From NCBI GenBank assembly GCA_020284085.1, contig JACEVL010000150.1, positions 396,501 to 460,500 of the forward strand: a DNA stretch of 64,000 bases, read 5' to 3'. Shown piece by piece: positions 62,506 through 64,000 of this stretch. The notes under the pieces are model-generated. The model was given only the letters and a program-made list of their open reading frames with translations. It ran no database searches and was not told the DNA's origin. A program made the position numbers and the translations under genes. Source of the stretch: Aporrectodea caliginosa. Lineage: Eukaryota > Annelida > Clitellata > Crassiclitellata > Lumbricidae. Every line of letters begins with the position of its first letter. The first letter of the stretch is position 1.

Positions 62506-63143
62506 GCATAGAAGAGCTTGAGACTAATGACCCAACCAAATTCTGTCGTTAAACTGGATAACGACGGTCGTATAGAACAACAGCAAACGGATGCATATAA
62601 TCATGATAAGTGGCACCATAGGACATTATTGAGAACTGCCAATTTGTTACTTTATCACGAATTTATGTAGGGCTATTTCAGAGAGAGAGAAAACAGCAAG
62701 TAGAAACGAACAGACTAGCTGTAAGCTCTTGGTAATTCACATCTCTTGGCCTCATTTCTAGCCATTGTTTTTGCAGTTCTACGCTGTGGTATTAGAAAAT
62801 GTTCCTGGCTTAACAACTGACCAAGATGGTGGAGGCGGGGGGCTGCGATAATTGATGTGTAAATCATAGGACTTTGTATTTTATTCGTTCAGGTATTTTA
62901 AGCCGGCGGAGTGACTTGAGGACAGGAGTGATGTGATGGTGTTTGGGGGTTTAAGCGACAGCTCGAGCGTGAGCATTCTGAGTAGCTCAAAGACGGTTGA
63001 TTTTGGAGATGTCTATATTCAGGAAGAGTGAGTTGCCCGTGGACATGTTGGCACAGAGAAGGGGAAGTCAAAGGTCATGCCCAAATGGCTTGTTCATTCG
63101 GATGATCAACAGTCAATCCCTCTTACTGAACAGACAACACATT
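62506..63143. other. No recognised feature
   Basis: Spacer without coding signal. Confidence 0.4.
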
Positions 63144-63186
63144 TGACTAAGCGCCTGTGAATAAGCTAGTTCCCGCGACTATCTTT
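63144..63186 (+). mobile_element. Dispersed repeat R1 fragment
   Basis: GCGCCTGTGAATAAGCTAGT followed by TCCCGCGACT, a close match to the R1 core. Confidence 0.7.
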
Positions 63187-63795
63187 ACAGTTCTTCGTCT
63201 GTGTCTGAGAGGAGGAACTCAGTCCCAGAAGGATTCAGGAGTAACTTGTTCCAGGCAATCCAAGACTGAACAACATCGAAAACAGAAGCAAGTGTTTTTG
63301 CGAGCTGGACAAGACTGGAGAGATATCCATCGACACAAATATCTGGATATTGTCAGCATATAAATGTTTATTTTATCTCGATAGCTTTCAGCGAACAGTG
63401 AACTGGGTGAAGTGGTATTCAGGTGAACAGAGACCAGGCCAAACACACAATCTTCACTTAACATCGACAGAAGTTTAGTCAGTCTCATCAGGAACACTAC
63501 TTCAGCAAACCATAAATATATCCTTGTGTGCGCTGGAACAAGAATATTGGTGCTTTCGGCCAAGTGTTGATAATCTATATCCGCCTGGAAACGAATCGGC
63601 GTCTGATAGAAATGGCTGCAAGGTGGTGGATGGACTCTCCATCTCTCCATGAAGAGAAGTCGTCACCGACAAGTGCTGGCTATATTGAACCTCGTGTTGA
63701 CAATATCTGAGATTGCGGCGCACAGTATATCAAAGTTCAATGCATCGGATGATATTTATAGGCTGTTCCCCGCATTCAGACCATATATAGAAATT
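63187..63795. other. No recognised feature
   Basis: Open frames on both strands (the longest on minus, 63219-63650) show no domain. Confidence 0.4.
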
Positions 63796-63915
63796 GCATT
63801 CTCTCTGTCTGTCCGTCTGTCTGTCTCTGTGTCTCTCTCTCGATTATCTCTCTCTATCTCTGTCTGTCTGTCTGTCCGTCTGTCTGTCTGTCTCTCTCTC
63901 TTTGTCTGTCGCACA
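63796..63915. repeat. CTGTCTGT/CTCTCT tract
   Basis: Pyrimidine-rich tetranucleotide repeats near the window end. Confidence 0.9.
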
Positions 63916-64000
63916 CTATGTAGAATTATGTTCTTTTATATTCTCCCTCGTTCTCTGTGTATCCTTATCTCTAAATTTTCCACTTTTTTTCTCCATATAT

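Noticed and set aside
63219..63650. 143-codon minus-strand frame
   Set aside because: No domain and no splice-site or composition support.

Overview
The window is animal nuclear DNA. Genes are split by short GT-AG introns, the third gene is a fused APS-kinase/ATP-sulfurylase of the animal type, and the spacers are full of microsatellites, minisatellites, LINE 3' fragments, tRNA-like SINEs and small DNA transposons. Recurrent LINE tails ending in a GCGCTATATAAAT-type motif are common in invertebrate genomes. The species cannot be named from sequence alone; an invertebrate is the best guess. All recognised genes lie on the + strand.

Region 1 (about 3.2-17.2 kb) is a bank of eight separate exons. 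Each has a 3' splice acceptor, starts at the same phase (0), carries two or three C2H2 zinc fingers of one distinctive family, and ends in its own stop codon. None has a start codon or a convincing splice donor. They look like alternative 3'-terminal exons of one transcription-factor gene whose shared 5' exons lie upstream of the window, as in insect lola, broad or fruitless. The eighth exon (16904-17194) has no start codon and is easily missed.

Region 2 (17.2-25.5 kb) has no recognised gene. It holds LINE fragments, a 1.4-kb hAT-type element with an 8-bp target duplication, SINE-like repeats and low-complexity tracts.

Region 3 (25.6-35.7 kb) is a PAPS synthase gene of twelve exons (first exon tentative). 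It encodes about 634 residues with intact P-loop and sulfurylase motifs.

Region 4 (38.2-56.3 kb) is a CABIT-domain gene related to GAREM. Five shared exons are followed by three large alternative 3' exons. Each starts at phase 1 with a related sequence, carries a Tyr-x-Asn-bearing linker and ends in a SAM domain finishing in Trp-Arg-Pro. The middle one is intact. The first carries two and the third one surplus base that break the frame before SAM.

Region 5 (56.3-64 kb) has no recognised gene. It contains tRNA-like repeats, a 906-bp piggyBac-type element in a duplicated TTAA, and long trinucleotide arrays.

The main observation is that two unrelated genes here use the same design: one shared N-terminus and a phase-matched series of interchangeable C-terminal domain exons, one for DNA recognition and one for signalling.
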